A stretch of 52,824 nucleotides of DNA from Lachnospiraceae bacterium (GTDB lineage Bacteria > Bacillota > Clostridia > Lachnospirales > Lachnospiraceae), in contig JAJQDE010000001.1 of assembly GCA_021202335.1 (NCBI GenBank), positions 1-52,824 of the forward strand, given 5' to 3'. The notes under the pieces were generated by a model that had not been told where the DNA came from, made no database searches, and worked only from the letters and a program-made list of their open reading frames with translations. This document shows positions 40,791-50,097 of the stretch, one piece after another (the stretch's first letter is position 1; the number at the start of each line of letters is the position of its first letter). The position numbers and the translations under genes are program-made.

Positions 40791-42176
40791 TTATTTCCCG
40801 GATAAATAATTATCAATACCCTTTGCCGCAGCCTTTCCCGCACCCATCGCGAGAATGACCGTAGCTGCGCCCGTAACGGCATCTCCGCCTGCAAAAACGC
40901 CTTCCTTGGTCGTCTTTCCAAACTCCTCCTCAGCCACAATGCATTTGCGGCTGTTCGTTTCCAGTCCCTCAGTCGTGGAGGAAATAAGCGGGTTCGGCGA
41001 TGTTCCAAGCGACATGATGACCGTGTCAAGCTCCATCTCAAACTCACTTCCCGGAATCTCAACAGGTCTTCTTCTTCCCGACGCGTCAGGCTCGCCAAGC
41101 TCCATCCTGATGCACTTCATTCCTCTCACCCAATTATTTTCATCCTCAAGAATCTCAACAGGGTTCGTCAGAAGGTCAAAGATAATGCCCTCCTCCTTTG
41201 CGTGATGCACCTCCTCCACTCTTGCAGGAAGCTCCTCCTCGCTTCTTCTGTACACGATATGCACCTCTGCGCCAAGCCGCAGCGCAGTTCTCGCCGCGTC
41301 CATAGCCACGTTGCCGCCGCCTACGACAGCCACCCGCTTTCCGCGCATAATCGGCGTGTTGGATTCCCCGTCAAAGGCTTTCATGAGGTTGCTTCTTGTA
41401 AGGTACTCATTTGCGGAAAATACGCCGTTTGCATTTTCTCCGGGAATACCCATAAATTTGGGAAGCCCTGCGCCGGAGCCGATAAACACAGCCTCAAAGC
41501 CTTCCTCCTCTATCAGCTCATCAATCGTAATCGACTTTCCGATAATGACATTTCTTTCAATTTTAACGCCAAGGGCTTCAACATTTGCAATTTCCTTTGC
41601 CACAACATCCTCTTTAGGGAGCCTGAACTCCGGAATACCATATACAAGCACTCCGCCCGGCTCATGAAGCGCCTCAAAGATTGTCACGTCATACCCAAGC
41701 TTCGCCAAATCACCCGCGCAGGTAAGTCCCGCAGGACCCGAACCGATTACTGCCACCCTTCTGCCGTTCTTCTCCTTTGCAGGTTCAGGCTTAATACCGT
41801 TCTCTCTTGCCCAATCCGCCACAAAGCGCTCAAGCTTGCCAATGGAAATGGCATCTCCCTTAATTCCTCTGATGCACTTCCCCTCGCACTGGCTTTCCTG
41901 CGGGCACACGCGTCCGCATACCGCGGGAAGCGACGACGACTCGCTGATCACCTTATAAGCCTCCTCAATATTTCCGTTCTTTACCTGCTCTATAAATGCC
42001 GGAATATTAATTGCAACAGGGCAGCCCTTTACACACTGCGCATTTTTGCAGTTAATGCAGCGCGCTGCCTCCTCCATCGCTTCATCCTGATTATAGCCTA
42101 AGCAAACCTCGTCAAAATTCTTCGCCCTTACTGCTGCATCCTGTTCCCGTACAGGTACCTTTGTCAAAACATCCAT
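40791..42176 (-). CDS. NADPH-dependent glutamate synthase beta-like / NfnB subunit
   Basis: A 461-residue FAD and Fe-S flavoprotein. Two 4Fe-4S-type cysteine sets lie at the N-terminus (AARCINCKNAQCVKGCPVAINIP and CGRVCPQESQCEGKCI, about 36-110). A first Rossmann fold (VIGSGPAGLTCAGDLAKLGYDVTIFEA, about 143-172) and a second NADPH-type fold (VVGGGNVAMDAARTALRLG) follow. It is named gltA/gltD-like in many annotations, but no glutamate synthase large subunit is nearby and the FAD/Fe-S partner gene overlaps its start by one base. That pair is the layout of the electron-bifurcating NfnAB transhydrogenase (NADH + reduced ferredoxin with NADP+). Confidence 0.9.
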   Translation of the reverse strand: MDVLTKVPVREQDAAVRAKNFDEVCLGYNQDEAMEEAARCINCKNAQCVKGCPVAINIPAFIEQVKNGNIEEAYKVISESSSLPAVCGRVCPQESQCEGKCIRGIKGDAISIGKLERFVADWARENGIKPEPAKEKNGRRVAVIGSGPAGLTCAGDLAKLGYDVTIFEALHEPGGVLVYGIPEFRLPKEDVVAKEIANVEALGVKIERNVIIGKSITIDELIEEEGFEAVFIGSGAGLPKFMGIPGENANGVFSANEYLTRSNLMKAFDGESNTPIMRGKRVAVVGGGNVAMDAARTALRLGAEVHIVYRRSEEELPARVEEVHHAKEEGIIFDLLTNPVEILEDENNWVRGMKCIRMELGEPDASGRRRPVEIPGSEFEMELDTVIMSLGTSPNPLISSTTEGLETNSRKCIVAEEEFGKTTKEGVFAGGDAVTGAATVILAMGAGKAAAKGIDNYLSGK

Positions 42177-43063
42177 TATTTGTCACCTCCGCACTGACCG
42201 CAACCGCCGTGATGCGTGTCGCCCTCCTGTAACTTAAGCATTGCCCTTCCCTCCTGCGTCTTATAAATCTGCTGGCGCTTCATCGCCTCGTCAAAATTTA
42301 CAAGATGTCCGTCAAACTCAGGGCCATCAACACATGCAAACTTCACTTCATTTCCGACAGTGACACGGCATGCGCCGCACATGCCCGTGCCGTCTACCAT
42401 AATCGGATTTAAGCTGACAATCGTGGGAATCCCCAGCTCCTTCGTGAGCTTACAGACAAACTTCATCATAATCATGGGGCCGATTGCAACGCAGACGTCA
42501 TATTTTTTTCCCTCGTCCACCAAATCCTGAATAGTCTGAGTCACCATACCCTTTCTTCCATATGAGCCGTCATCCATCGTCACGTAAAGATTTCCCGCGA
42601 CAGCCTCCATTTCCTTCTCCAATATCAAAAGCTCTTTAGTCTTAGCTCCCACGATAACATCTGCCTTTACACCCTGCCCGTGAAGCCACTTTACCTGAGG
42701 ATATACCGGCGCGGTGCCGACACCGCCCGCCACAAAAAGAATACTCTTTTTTGCAAGCGTTTCCCTGTCCTCACCGACAAGCTCCGACGCGCAGCCCAAA
42801 GGGCCCACGAAATCATGGAACGCATCTCCTGTTTTTAAAGCCGCCATTCTCGTCGTTTCAGCGCCCACTGTCTGAAATACGATTGTAACCGTGCCCTTTT
42901 CCCTGTCATAATCGCAAATGGTAAGCGGTATACGCTCCCCCTCGCTATCCATTCTTACGATTACGAATTGCCCCGGTTTACAATTCTTTGCCACGCGCGG
43001 AGCTTCTACCGTCATCAGATAAATATTGGCAGTAAGCTCTTTTGCCTCCAAAATTTTGTACAT
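42176..43063 (-). CDS. nfnA: NfnA-like ferredoxin-NADP+ reductase subunit alpha
   Basis: A 295-residue FAD/NAD-binding protein with a 2Fe-2S site. Motifs include CKPGQFVIVRMDSEGERIPLTICDYD (FAD), ILFVAGGVGTAPVYPQVKWLH (NAD-binding) and GTGMCGACRVTVGNEVKFACVDGPEFDGH (2Fe-2S cysteines). It is the NADH/FAD subunit of the bifurcating NfnAB complex, or the related sulfide dehydrogenase. A cysteine-rich tail, HHGGCGQCGGDK, extends the C-terminus. The TAA stop overlaps the nfnB ATG (TAATG). Confidence 0.9.
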   Translation of the reverse strand: MYKILEAKELTANIYLMTVEAPRVAKNCKPGQFVIVRMDSEGERIPLTICDYDREKGTVTIVFQTVGAETTRMAALKTGDAFHDFVGPLGCASELVGEDRETLAKKSILFVAGGVGTAPVYPQVKWLHGQGVKADVIVGAKTKELLILEKEMEAVAGNLYVTMDDGSYGRKGMVTQTIQDLVDEGKKYDVCVAIGPMIMMKFVCKLTKELGIPTIVSLNPIMVDGTGMCGACRVTVGNEVKFACVDGPEFDGHLVNFDEAMKRQQIYKTQEGRAMLKLQEGDTHHGGCGQCGGDK

Positions 43064-43124
43064 TAGAAAATCACCATACCTTTCTTATTTTTTCACACAC
43101 CCTGTTTATTGTAAAGGAGAAGCC

Positions 43125-44648
43125 CTATTCGTCAAAATCCGTCAAATGATACTCTCCCTCATCAATCTTGTAAGCCTTGTACAAATCTGCGGTATTTACG
43201 TCTATTGCATAGATATTGCCCGTATCATGCGACTGCCCCGTAATGTCGACGTATTCCTCATATACCACATAATACAAGGTCTCCCCGATATTTGCGGCGG
43301 TCTGCACTCTGTATTGATTAATCCCAAGCTTTCCTGGCACATTGCCGTCCGTGTTCAGCAGCTTTCCCGCCGCGTACAGATTGTTTTTAAGCACCTGCAC
43401 GGCAAGCTCCGCATCAAAATTAGCCTCCACGCTAAGGCGGTAGCTCCTGCTCACCGGCTCACTCCCTGCCCCATCGTCGTTTATGGCAATAAATGAAAAG
43501 TTGCTCATGCCATACGGCAGCTCAATCGGATGGCTGTACCGTTCGCTGTATTTATCGGGCACGCTCCCGTCAAGCGTATAATATATTTTCGTATTGTCGT
43601 TATGATATACCTCTATCAGGGCAGGCTCATTGTATGTACCGCTGTCGAGGCTGACTATCGGGCTTTCCGGCACTGACACACTGATATAATAGCTCTGCGT
43701 CGCTATTTCACTCGCAACGCCGTACATATTTACAAACATTGCGCGGATTATGTAGTCACCCGACTCCAGCAAAATCGGCGTTTCATAAACAGGCGAATTT
43801 TCAGATGGAGAAGAGCCGTCAAGCGTATAATACACAAAGCCTTCCGTATTTCCCGTAATCGTTATGGATATCAGCTCGTCATAAACGCCGCCCTCTTTGT
43901 TAAATTGAGGAGTCAGCGCCGCATACTCATTGTATTTTGACACAATATCATCGGCGTCACATTCCGCAAGAAGCTCTCCCATTTCCTCATATCGTTCCTC
44001 CTCCTCATAGATTGAGAGAAGCAGGTCGTATACCTCCGAACGCCCGGAATAATCGGCTTTCCGCGTCAAAATTCCGTTCAGCACCGAAACCGCGCTTGAA
44101 CGCATTCCGCTTTTATCATAATACTGCGCCAAAAGGAAGCTCGCATCTGCCTGTGAATCGTCTATCGCCAATGCCCTCTCTAAATGGCTTATGGCTTCCT
44201 CATAATCATTTTCCTCCGCGCATTGAAGAGCCTTTTCATACTGATATTGATAGGAATTTTCCAATTGCCCGGAAATCCTGACAAAGCAAGCCATGCCGAC
44301 TATAATGATGACCGCAACTATTAAAACCACCAGCATCAGTCTGTTTTTTAACAGCCGGACCGGCTTTGCCGGAAAATAATCCCGAAATGCGTCCTTTAAC
44401 TCATCGTCAGCCTCAAGCTCATCATAGCCGCTCCCGGGAAGCTCCTCCTCCTCGGGGCTGCCGTTCCCCGGCTCCTCCTCTTCCTCCTGCTCCTTTTGGG
44501 CAAGCTCTTCCATCATGGAGGATATTGATTCCTTCAGCTTATCCTCAAGCTCTATGTCAAAAACAGGCACATACTTTACTTCTTCGCCGCATTTTTCGCA
44601 AAGAAGCTTCCCCTCTGCAAGTTCATTTCCACATTTTGGACATTTCAT
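43125..44648 (-). CDS. Zinc-ribbon, TPR and CHB_HEX-like repeat membrane protein
   Basis: A 507-residue protein. It begins with a zinc ribbon (MKCPKCGNELAEGKLLCEKCGE, CxxC...CxxC), then an acidic linker, one transmembrane helix (LMLVVLIVAVIIIVGMACFVRI, about 104-125), and a TPR-like region (CAEENDYEEAISHLERALAIDDSQADASFLLAQYY, about 142-180). Two repeats of the chitobiase C-terminal (CHB_HEX_C-like) type follow: YYTLDGSSPSENSPVYETPILLESG and YYTLDGSVPDKYSERYSHPIELPYG. A C-terminal domain follows. The zinc ribbon would be cytosolic and the rest outside the cell. A surface-sensing or scaffold role is a guess. AGAGGAG lies ten bases before the ATG. It follows fhs by 15 bases. Confidence 0.8.
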   Translation of the reverse strand: MKCPKCGNELAEGKLLCEKCGEEVKYVPVFDIELEDKLKESISSMMEELAQKEQEEEEEPGNGSPEEEELPGSGYDELEADDELKDAFRDYFPAKPVRLLKNRLMLVVLIVAVIIIVGMACFVRISGQLENSYQYQYEKALQCAEENDYEEAISHLERALAIDDSQADASFLLAQYYDKSGMRSSAVSVLNGILTRKADYSGRSEVYDLLLSIYEEEERYEEMGELLAECDADDIVSKYNEYAALTPQFNKEGGVYDELISITITGNTEGFVYYTLDGSSPSENSPVYETPILLESGDYIIRAMFVNMYGVASEIATQSYYISVSVPESPIVSLDSGTYNEPALIEVYHNDNTKIYYTLDGSVPDKYSERYSHPIELPYGMSNFSFIAINDDGAGSEPVSRSYRLSVEANFDAELAVQVLKNNLYAAGKLLNTDGNVPGKLGINQYRVQTAANIGETLYYVVYEEYVDITGQSHDTGNIYAIDVNTADLYKAYKIDEGEYHLTDFDE

Positions 44649-44663
44649 GCTTTCCGGACTCCT

Positions 44664-46334
44664 CTAAAACAACCCCGTTATTACGCCTTCATTTGTCACG
44701 TCAATATTGTTTGCCGCAGGCTCCTTTGGCAGCCCCGGCATCGTCATAACAGCGCCCGTAAGCACTACCACAAAGCCCGCGCCCGCCGACACATATACTT
44801 CTCTGATATTCATTGTGAAGCCCTTTGGCCGTCCCAAAAGCGTCGGGTCATCCGAAAGCGAATACTGATTTTTCGCCATGCAGACGGGAAGCTTGCCAAA
44901 GCCCAGCTCCTCAAGCCTTTTTATCTGCTTTACCGCCGCAGGCGAAAAGGCTGCGCCCTCCGCGCCGTAAATCTCCTTCGACACCCTGATTATCTTCTCG
45001 ACTATCGTAAGCTGGCTGCCATATATCGGCGCAAAATGGCTTTCCTTCGTTTCCAAAGTGCTGAGCACGGCATTTGCAAGCTCTATTCCGCCCTCGCCAC
45101 CCTTCTCCCACACGTTGGAAACAGCAAAATCACAATTCCTGTCATTGCAGAATTTCTTTACAAAATCAATCTCCGCGCGTGTGTCTGACACAAACGCATT
45201 CAGCGTCACTACGACCGGCACGCCGAATTTGTGCAGATTTTCAATATGCTTTTCAAGATTTACGATGCCTCTTTCAAGAGCCGCAAGGTTTTCAGTGTTC
45301 AGGCTGTTTTTTGAAACGCCGCCGTTATACTTAAGCGCTCTTATCGTAGCGACAAGCACCACTGCATCCGGAGAAAGCCCCGCCTGACGGCACTTAATGT
45401 CAAAAAACTTTTCCGCTCCCAAATCCGCGCCAAAGCCCGCCTCCGTCACGACATAATCCGCCATCTTAAGCGCCGCCTTTGTGGCGCGCACACTGTTGCA
45501 GCCGTGCGCGATATTCGCAAACGGCCCTCCATGCACAATCGCGGGCGTATGCTCCAGCGTCTGTATGAGATTAGGCTTAATCGCGTCCTTCAAAAGCGCC
45601 GCCATAGCGCCCGTAGCCTTTATCTGCCCCGCCGTCACCGGCTCTCCCTCATGGTTATACGCAACTACCATTCTGTCAAGGCGCTTTTTTAAATCCTCCA
45701 TATCCTCAGCAAGGCAGAGCACCGCCATAATCTCTGACGCCACGGTAATTACAAAATGTTCCTCCCGCACAGTGCCGTCAGTTTTGTTTCCCATGCCGAC
45801 CACAATGTTTCTAAGGACCCTGTCATTCATGTCAAGGCAGCGCTTCCAAACTATCTGCTTTGTATCAATTCCCAGCTCGTTTCCCTGATGGATATGATTA
45901 TCCAGCAATGCGGCGCAAAGATTATTTGCTGCTGTAATGGCATGAAAATCTCCCGTAAAATGCAGGTTCAAATCCTCCATCGGAACAACCTGAGCCATTC
46001 CGCCTCCCGCAGCTCCGCCCTTTATTCCAAAGCAGGGACCAAGGGACGGCTCCCGAAGCGCGATGACCGCCCTTTTGCCAAGCCTCCCAAACGCCTGCCC
46101 CAGTCCCACGCTGGTGGTCGTCTTTCCCTCACCGGCAGGGGTGGGATTTATCGCTGTCACGAGTATCAGCTTCCCGTTTTTATTGTTTTCTATTTTTTTT
46201 AAGTACCGGTCCGATATTTTTGCCTTATATTTTCCGTATAGCTCCAAATCATCCGAATCTATATCGAGCTGCTTTGCCACCTCTGTAATCGGAAGCAGCT
46301 CTGCGCTCTGTGCAATCTCGATATCAGATTTCAT
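44664..46334 (-). CDS. fhs: Formate--tetrahydrofolate ligase
   Basis: Makes 10-formyl-THF from formate, THF and ATP, supplying the Wood-Ljungdahl methyl branch or purine synthesis. The 556-residue enzyme has the usual length with [19 protein letters not shown] (P-loop, about 65-83), [19 protein letters not shown] and [17 protein letters not shown]. Among alternative starts, GTG at 46337 and ATG at 46334 are adjacent; the ATG has better spacing from GGGGG. The upstream gap of 75 bases shows no obvious THF riboswitch. It is followed by the zinc-ribbon protein gene. Confidence 0.96.
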   Translation of the reverse strand: MKSDIEIAQSAELLPITEVAKQLDIDSDDLELYGKYKAKISDRYLKKIENNKNGKLILVTAINPTPAGEGKTTTSVGLGQAFGRLGKRAVIALREPSLGPCFGIKGGAAGGGMAQVVPMEDLNLHFTGDFHAITAANNLCAALLDNHIHQGNELGIDTKQIVWKRCLDMNDRVLRNIVVGMGNKTDGTVREEHFVITVASEIMAVLCLAEDMEDLKKRLDRMVVAYNHEGEPVTAGQIKATGAMAALLKDAIKPNLIQTLEHTPAIVHGGPFANIAHGCNSVRATKAALKMADYVVTEAGFGADLGAEKFFDIKCRQAGLSPDAVVLVATIRALKYNGGVSKNSLNTENLAALERGIVNLEKHIENLHKFGVPVVVTLNAFVSDTRAEIDFVKKFCNDRNCDFAVSNVWEKGGEGGIELANAVLSTLETKESHFAPIYGSQLTIVEKIIRVSKEIYGAEGAAFSPAAVKQIKRLEELGFGKLPVCMAKNQYSLSDDPTLLGRPKGFTMNIREVYVSAGAGFVVVLTGAVMTMPGLPKEPAANNIDVTNEGVITGLF

Positions 46335-46409
46335 CACAATCCCCCATTTCTTCGCCGGTTTTATTCAATCCGGTTTCCTCTCCATGCTTTCTATATAGAA
46401 TAACATAGG

Positions 46410-49142
46410 TCAACCGTGTTCTTCAAGATAATTTTCAAACTGCTCCCTGCTCATGAGAATACGGCGCGGCTTTGTTCCCTCCTCCGCGCCCACAACACCC
46501 GCTTCCTCAAGCTGGTCGACAATGCGCGCGGCTCTGTTAAATCCTATCTTAAACACTCTCTGCAACATTCCGATGGAAGCCTTGTCCTTCTCAATGACAA
46601 ATTTCCCCGCCTCCGCAAAATAAGCATCCGTACCGCCACCGCCCGCGGCAGCGGCAAATATGTTATTATTGCTCTGCATGGTTTTGATTTTATCCTCAAT
46701 GTCACTGTTATATGTATTGCCGAGAACCTGATTTTTCAAGAAGTCCACCACATCCGAAATCTCCGAGTCAGACACCAGCGCCCCCTGCACTCGAACCGGC
46801 TTTGGATAGCCCTGAGGATAAAACAGCATGTCGCCCTTCCCGAGCAGCTTCTCCGCGCCGTTCATATCCAAAATAGTGCGGGAGTCCACGCCGCTCGATA
46901 CGCTAAAGGCAATACGGCTTGGCATGTTTGCCTTAATCAGACCCGTAATAACATCCACGGAGGGTCTTTGCGTTGCAATAACCAAATGTATTCCGCAGGC
47001 TCTTGCAAGCTGTGCCAAACGGCAGATGCTTGCCTCAACCTCGCCTGACGCCACCATCATCAGATCCGCAAGCTCGTCCACAATAATGACAATCTGCGGA
47101 AGCTTTTGTACGGGCTGTCCGTCAGGCAGGAGCTTCCCCTGCTCCGCCGCCTTATTGTAGCCCTTTAAATCACGCACGCCAAGCTCCGCGAACTTACGAT
47201 ATCTGTCATCCATCTCCGTCACGCCCCAGTTCAGGGCTGCGGACGCCTTTTTCGGGTCAGTGACCACCGGTATCATAAGATGCGGTATTCCGTTATATAC
47301 GCTAAGCTCAACTACCTTCGGGTCAATCATTATAAGCTTCACGTCAGTCGGAGCAGCCTTGTATATAATGCTCATGATTATCGTGTTTATGCAGACGGAT
47401 TTCCCGGAGCCGGTGGCTCCCGCTATAAGCACATGCGGCATTTTTGCAATATCCGTCACGACCACCTGACCCGCAATGTCCTTTCCCACGGCAAATGCAA
47501 GATTAGATGGAAAGCTCCGGAAAATTTCCGATTCCAGCAAATCCCTCAATGCTACGGCGCCGGTTTCCTTATTCGGCACCTCAATGCCGACTGCCGCCTT
47601 ACCCGGAATCGGCGCTTCTATACGAATATCAGTTGCCGCAAGATTAAGCTTGATATCATCCGCAAGCCCAACTATCCTGCTCACCTTCACGCCCTGCTCA
47701 GGCTGCATCTCGTATCGTGTCACGGAAGGACCCTGACTGATGTCCGTAATCGTCACCTTCACGCCAAAATTTTGGAGCGTCTGCTGCAGCCGCAGCGCGG
47801 TTTCCTTCAGGCGGTTTGCTGAATCGCCCTTCTTTCCCTCTCCTTTTTTAAGTAAGGAAAGCGGCGGAAAAACATATTTCTGAACAGGAGGCTGCTCCTG
47901 TTCATTTTGAATATGCTCATGTATTTTCATTTCTTCCCGGACAATATCCGCCTTATCCCGGTCAGTCAGGCGCACCGGCTCTTCTTCAGCGGCAGGCTCC
48001 TGCTTTACGGCTGCCTCAAAAGCAGTGTCCTCCGTCACAGGCTCAGGCATGCTCTCCAACGCTGAAGCATCAATTTCCGACATGTCTGTCACTTTCGGTA
48101 TCTCCGGAGCAAAACGGCTGTCAAAAGAAAAATCATCGTCCTCCGGCTCCGTCCCGTTATACGGCTTTATGCTGATATCCTCCTCTAAAACATTCGGCGC
48201 ACTCTCCTCCTCAAGAACCGTAATTTCGTGAATGTCCTGCCTCGGCGCCGCCGGCTTTTCTGCCTTTAAGGTGATTGCCGCGCTTGACACAACCCCTCTC
48301 GCCTTTTTATCCGGTCTGCGCTGCTTTTCCGCATGGCTCCCGGAAGTCTGCGCATAATTTCTTTCCGCACGCTTCCCTGTTCGGGCGCGGCGTCCGGCGT
48401 CAAAAACGGTTTCCTCGTATTCCTCCATGTAGTCATCGCTGCAGTATTCATCATCCTCATACTCCTCGCGCAGCGACTCCCGATACTCTATCATTCTCAC
48501 TGCGTCCTCTTTTGCCGACTCTATAAGATAAGCGCCGCCCCTTTTAACGCCCGACAGAAAGCTCTTTTCCGTGATAAAGACAACGGATATGATTGCAAGC
48601 ACAAGCACCAAAAAAAGAGTGCCGCCAAAGCCGATAAGCTGATACAGACCATACGCCAAAAGACCGAACAGAACACCGCCCCCGCTATGCCTCTCCGCCG
48701 AGCTGTCATAAAGCTGCTTTGCGACATTCGAAGCCGTAATCTCACCGCTCTGCCCCGCGATCATAAATGCCAAAATGCCTGTTAAAAACACAAGCACCAC
48801 GCCGCTTACAAGCTTCACCGCAGCCACCGCGTTTCCTTTATTTGAAATGCCAAAGGCAAACCCCAAAAATATAATTACCGGGATTGCATATGCCAAAAGA
48901 CCGAAAACACCGAACATGATATCCCTGATGCCTCCCGCCGCCGCGCCTTGGATAAGCCCTGTCACGCATAAAAAAAGAAAGATTGCCACGGCAAAAATCC
49001 CAATGAGCATTACCTCGTTTTTTACCGCGACATCCACCTGACTGCGCTTTCTTCCTCTTGTACCTGATTTTCTTTTTGTATTTTTCGACGCCGTCTTAGC
49101 CGACCTGCTTTTTGAAGTATTCCTGCCTGCCGCAGATGCCAT
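46410..49142 (-). CDS. DNA translocase FtsK/SpoIIIE
   Basis: Pumps DNA during chromosome segregation and, in spore-formers, into the forespore. The 910-residue protein has a basic N-terminus (1-40), four or so transmembrane helices (about 43-195) and a long acidic linker (about 225-425). The motor follows, with Walker A GATGSGKS (575-582), Walker B QIVIIVDELADLMM and RDLKGYNKAAEQGK. The C-terminal gamma DNA-recognition domain includes MLQRVFKIGFNRAARIVDQLEEAG. AAAGGAG lies 12 bases before the ATG. Its own promoter sits at 49221-49249. The tepA-spoIIIE order is typical of Firmicutes. Confidence 0.95.
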   Translation of the reverse strand: MASAAGRNTSKSRSAKTASKNTKRKSGTRGRKRSQVDVAVKNEVMLIGIFAVAIFLFLCVTGLIQGAAAGGIRDIMFGVFGLLAYAIPVIIFLGFAFGISNKGNAVAAVKLVSGVVLVFLTGILAFMIAGQSGEITASNVAKQLYDSSAERHSGGGVLFGLLAYGLYQLIGFGGTLFLVLVLAIISVVFITEKSFLSGVKRGGAYLIESAKEDAVRMIEYRESLREEYEDDEYCSDDYMEEYEETVFDAGRRARTGKRAERNYAQTSGSHAEKQRRPDKKARGVVSSAAITLKAEKPAAPRQDIHEITVLEEESAPNVLEEDISIKPYNGTEPEDDDFSFDSRFAPEIPKVTDMSEIDASALESMPEPVTEDTAFEAAVKQEPAAEEEPVRLTDRDKADIVREEMKIHEHIQNEQEQPPVQKYVFPPLSLLKKGEGKKGDSANRLKETALRLQQTLQNFGVKVTITDISQGPSVTRYEMQPEQGVKVSRIVGLADDIKLNLAATDIRIEAPIPGKAAVGIEVPNKETGAVALRDLLESEIFRSFPSNLAFAVGKDIAGQVVVTDIAKMPHVLIAGATGSGKSVCINTIIMSIIYKAAPTDVKLIMIDPKVVELSVYNGIPHLMIPVVTDPKKASAALNWGVTEMDDRYRKFAELGVRDLKGYNKAAEQGKLLPDGQPVQKLPQIVIIVDELADLMMVASGEVEASICRLAQLARACGIHLVIATQRPSVDVITGLIKANMPSRIAFSVSSGVDSRTILDMNGAEKLLGKGDMLFYPQGYPKPVRVQGALVSDSEISDVVDFLKNQVLGNTYNSDIEDKIKTMQSNNNIFAAAAGGGGTDAYFAEAGKFVIEKDKASIGMLQRVFKIGFNRAARIVDQLEEAGVVGAEEGTKPRRILMSREQFENYLEEHG

Positions 49143-49220
49143 ACCGGTTTACCGCTCCTTTCATCCGGTTTTCTCAATATTTTGCTCGCACCGGACTGTT
49201 TTCATAGTATTTCAGATTTT

Positions 49221-49249
49221 ATTATAGCATTTTTTCCTATGCTTGTCAG
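49221..49249 (-). promoter_or_regulatory. Promoter of ftsK/spoIIIE
   Basis: Minus strand: CTGACA (49244-49249), a 17-base spacer and a perfect TATAAT (49221-49226), preceded by the TG of an extended -10. Confidence 0.8.
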
Positions 49250-49260
49250 TATTAAAATTT

Positions 49261-49294
49261 TTTGAAAGTCTCATTTGAAAGTCTCATTTGAAAG
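49261..49294. repeat. Tandem 13-bp repeat
   Basis: TTTGAAAGTCTCA occurs twice in a row (49261-49273, 49274-49286), followed by a partial copy TTTGAAAG. It lies between the TepA-like gene stop and the ftsK promoter. Confidence 0.85.
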
Positions 49295-49300
49295 GTTTTC

Positions 49301-49996
49301 TTATCGCGAAGCTGCGTCAATCAGTTCATGCAGCTTTGCGATTGCCTGCGCAATACCTCCAATCTCATTGATAATCCCCTCTCTGACAGCCTCCTCGCCT
49401 GCAAGCACCGTCCCCACATCCTTTGTAAGCATTTGGGTTTCCATCATCAGCTCCTCAAAACGATTTTGGGTGATATTGCAATGGCTGCACACAAAGCTTG
49501 TTATTCTGTCCTGCACATCCCTGAAATATGAAAATGTCTGCGGCGCACCGATAACCATTCCGTTTACCCTGACCGGATGTATCACCATAGTCCCGCTTGG
49601 CACAATAAATGAGTAATCGCTGCTTACCGCAATCGGCACGCCGATACTTTGGCTTCCTCCCAGCACAAGAGACACTGTCGGCTTGCTGAGCGACGCCACC
49701 ATTTCGGCAATCGCAAGTCCCGCCTCCACATCGCCTCCCATCGTGTTCAGAAGCAGCAGCAGCCCGTCAATATCCTCGCTGTCCTCAATGGACGCAAGCT
49801 GCGGCAGCAAAAGCTCATACTTTGTCACCTTCGATTGATTTCCCGCATTTTCGTGTCCCTCAATCTCTCCGATAATCGTAATCAGATGTATTCTGTGCCT
49901 GCTTTTGTTTTCGTCGAGCGTCACCTGACCCTCTTTCTCAATTTTTTCATCCTTATAGCGTTTGCTTTCAACCACATCATTCTGTTCAGTGTTCAT
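49301..49996 (-). CDS. tepA: TepA-like ClpP-fold serine protease
   Basis: A 231-residue ClpP/crotonase-superfamily protease, homologous to translocation-enhancing protein TepA (YmfB). ClpP-type catalytic elements are recognisable: the oxyanion loop NTMGGDVEAGLAIAEMV, Ser in GGSQSIGVPIA, His in MVIHPVRVNGMV, and DVGTVLAGEEAVREGIINEIGG, which may hold the acid. The ATG at 49996 has GGAG six bases upstream; the ATG at 50008 is an alternative. TepA helps protein secretion or germination signalling in Bacillus. It sits just upstream of ftsK/spoIIIE, as in B. subtilis. A terminator lies upstream (50020-50066), so it needs its own promoter. Confidence 0.88.
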   Translation of the reverse strand: MNTEQNDVVESKRYKDEKIEKEGQVTLDENKSRHRIHLITIIGEIEGHENAGNQSKVTKYELLLPQLASIEDSEDIDGLLLLLNTMGGDVEAGLAIAEMVASLSKPTVSLVLGGSQSIGVPIAVSSDYSFIVPSGTMVIHPVRVNGMVIGAPQTFSYFRDVQDRITSFVCSHCNITQNRFEELMMETQMLTKDVGTVLAGEEAVREGIINEIGGIAQAIAKLHELIDAASR

Positions 49997-50019
49997 AATA
50001 ATCTCCATTTTCCCTGCAT

Positions 50020-50066
50020 AATAAAAAGAACTCTTTCCCTATCAGGTAATCAGAGTTCTTTTTATT
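50020..50066 (-). terminator. Intrinsic terminator after the orphan membrane-protein gene
   Basis: A perfect 15-bp stem AATAAAAAGAACTCT (50020-50034)/AGAGTTCTTTTTATT (50052-50066) with a 17-base loop. U-runs lie on both sides, so it may act in both directions. Confidence 0.85.
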
Positions 50067-50097
50067 GTCTGCATATTAAAATTTTTTATTCCGTCTT

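Noticed and set aside
41202-42101. A 299-residue plus-strand frame
   Set aside because: Antisense to the NfnB-like gene, basic low-complexity product, no start signal.
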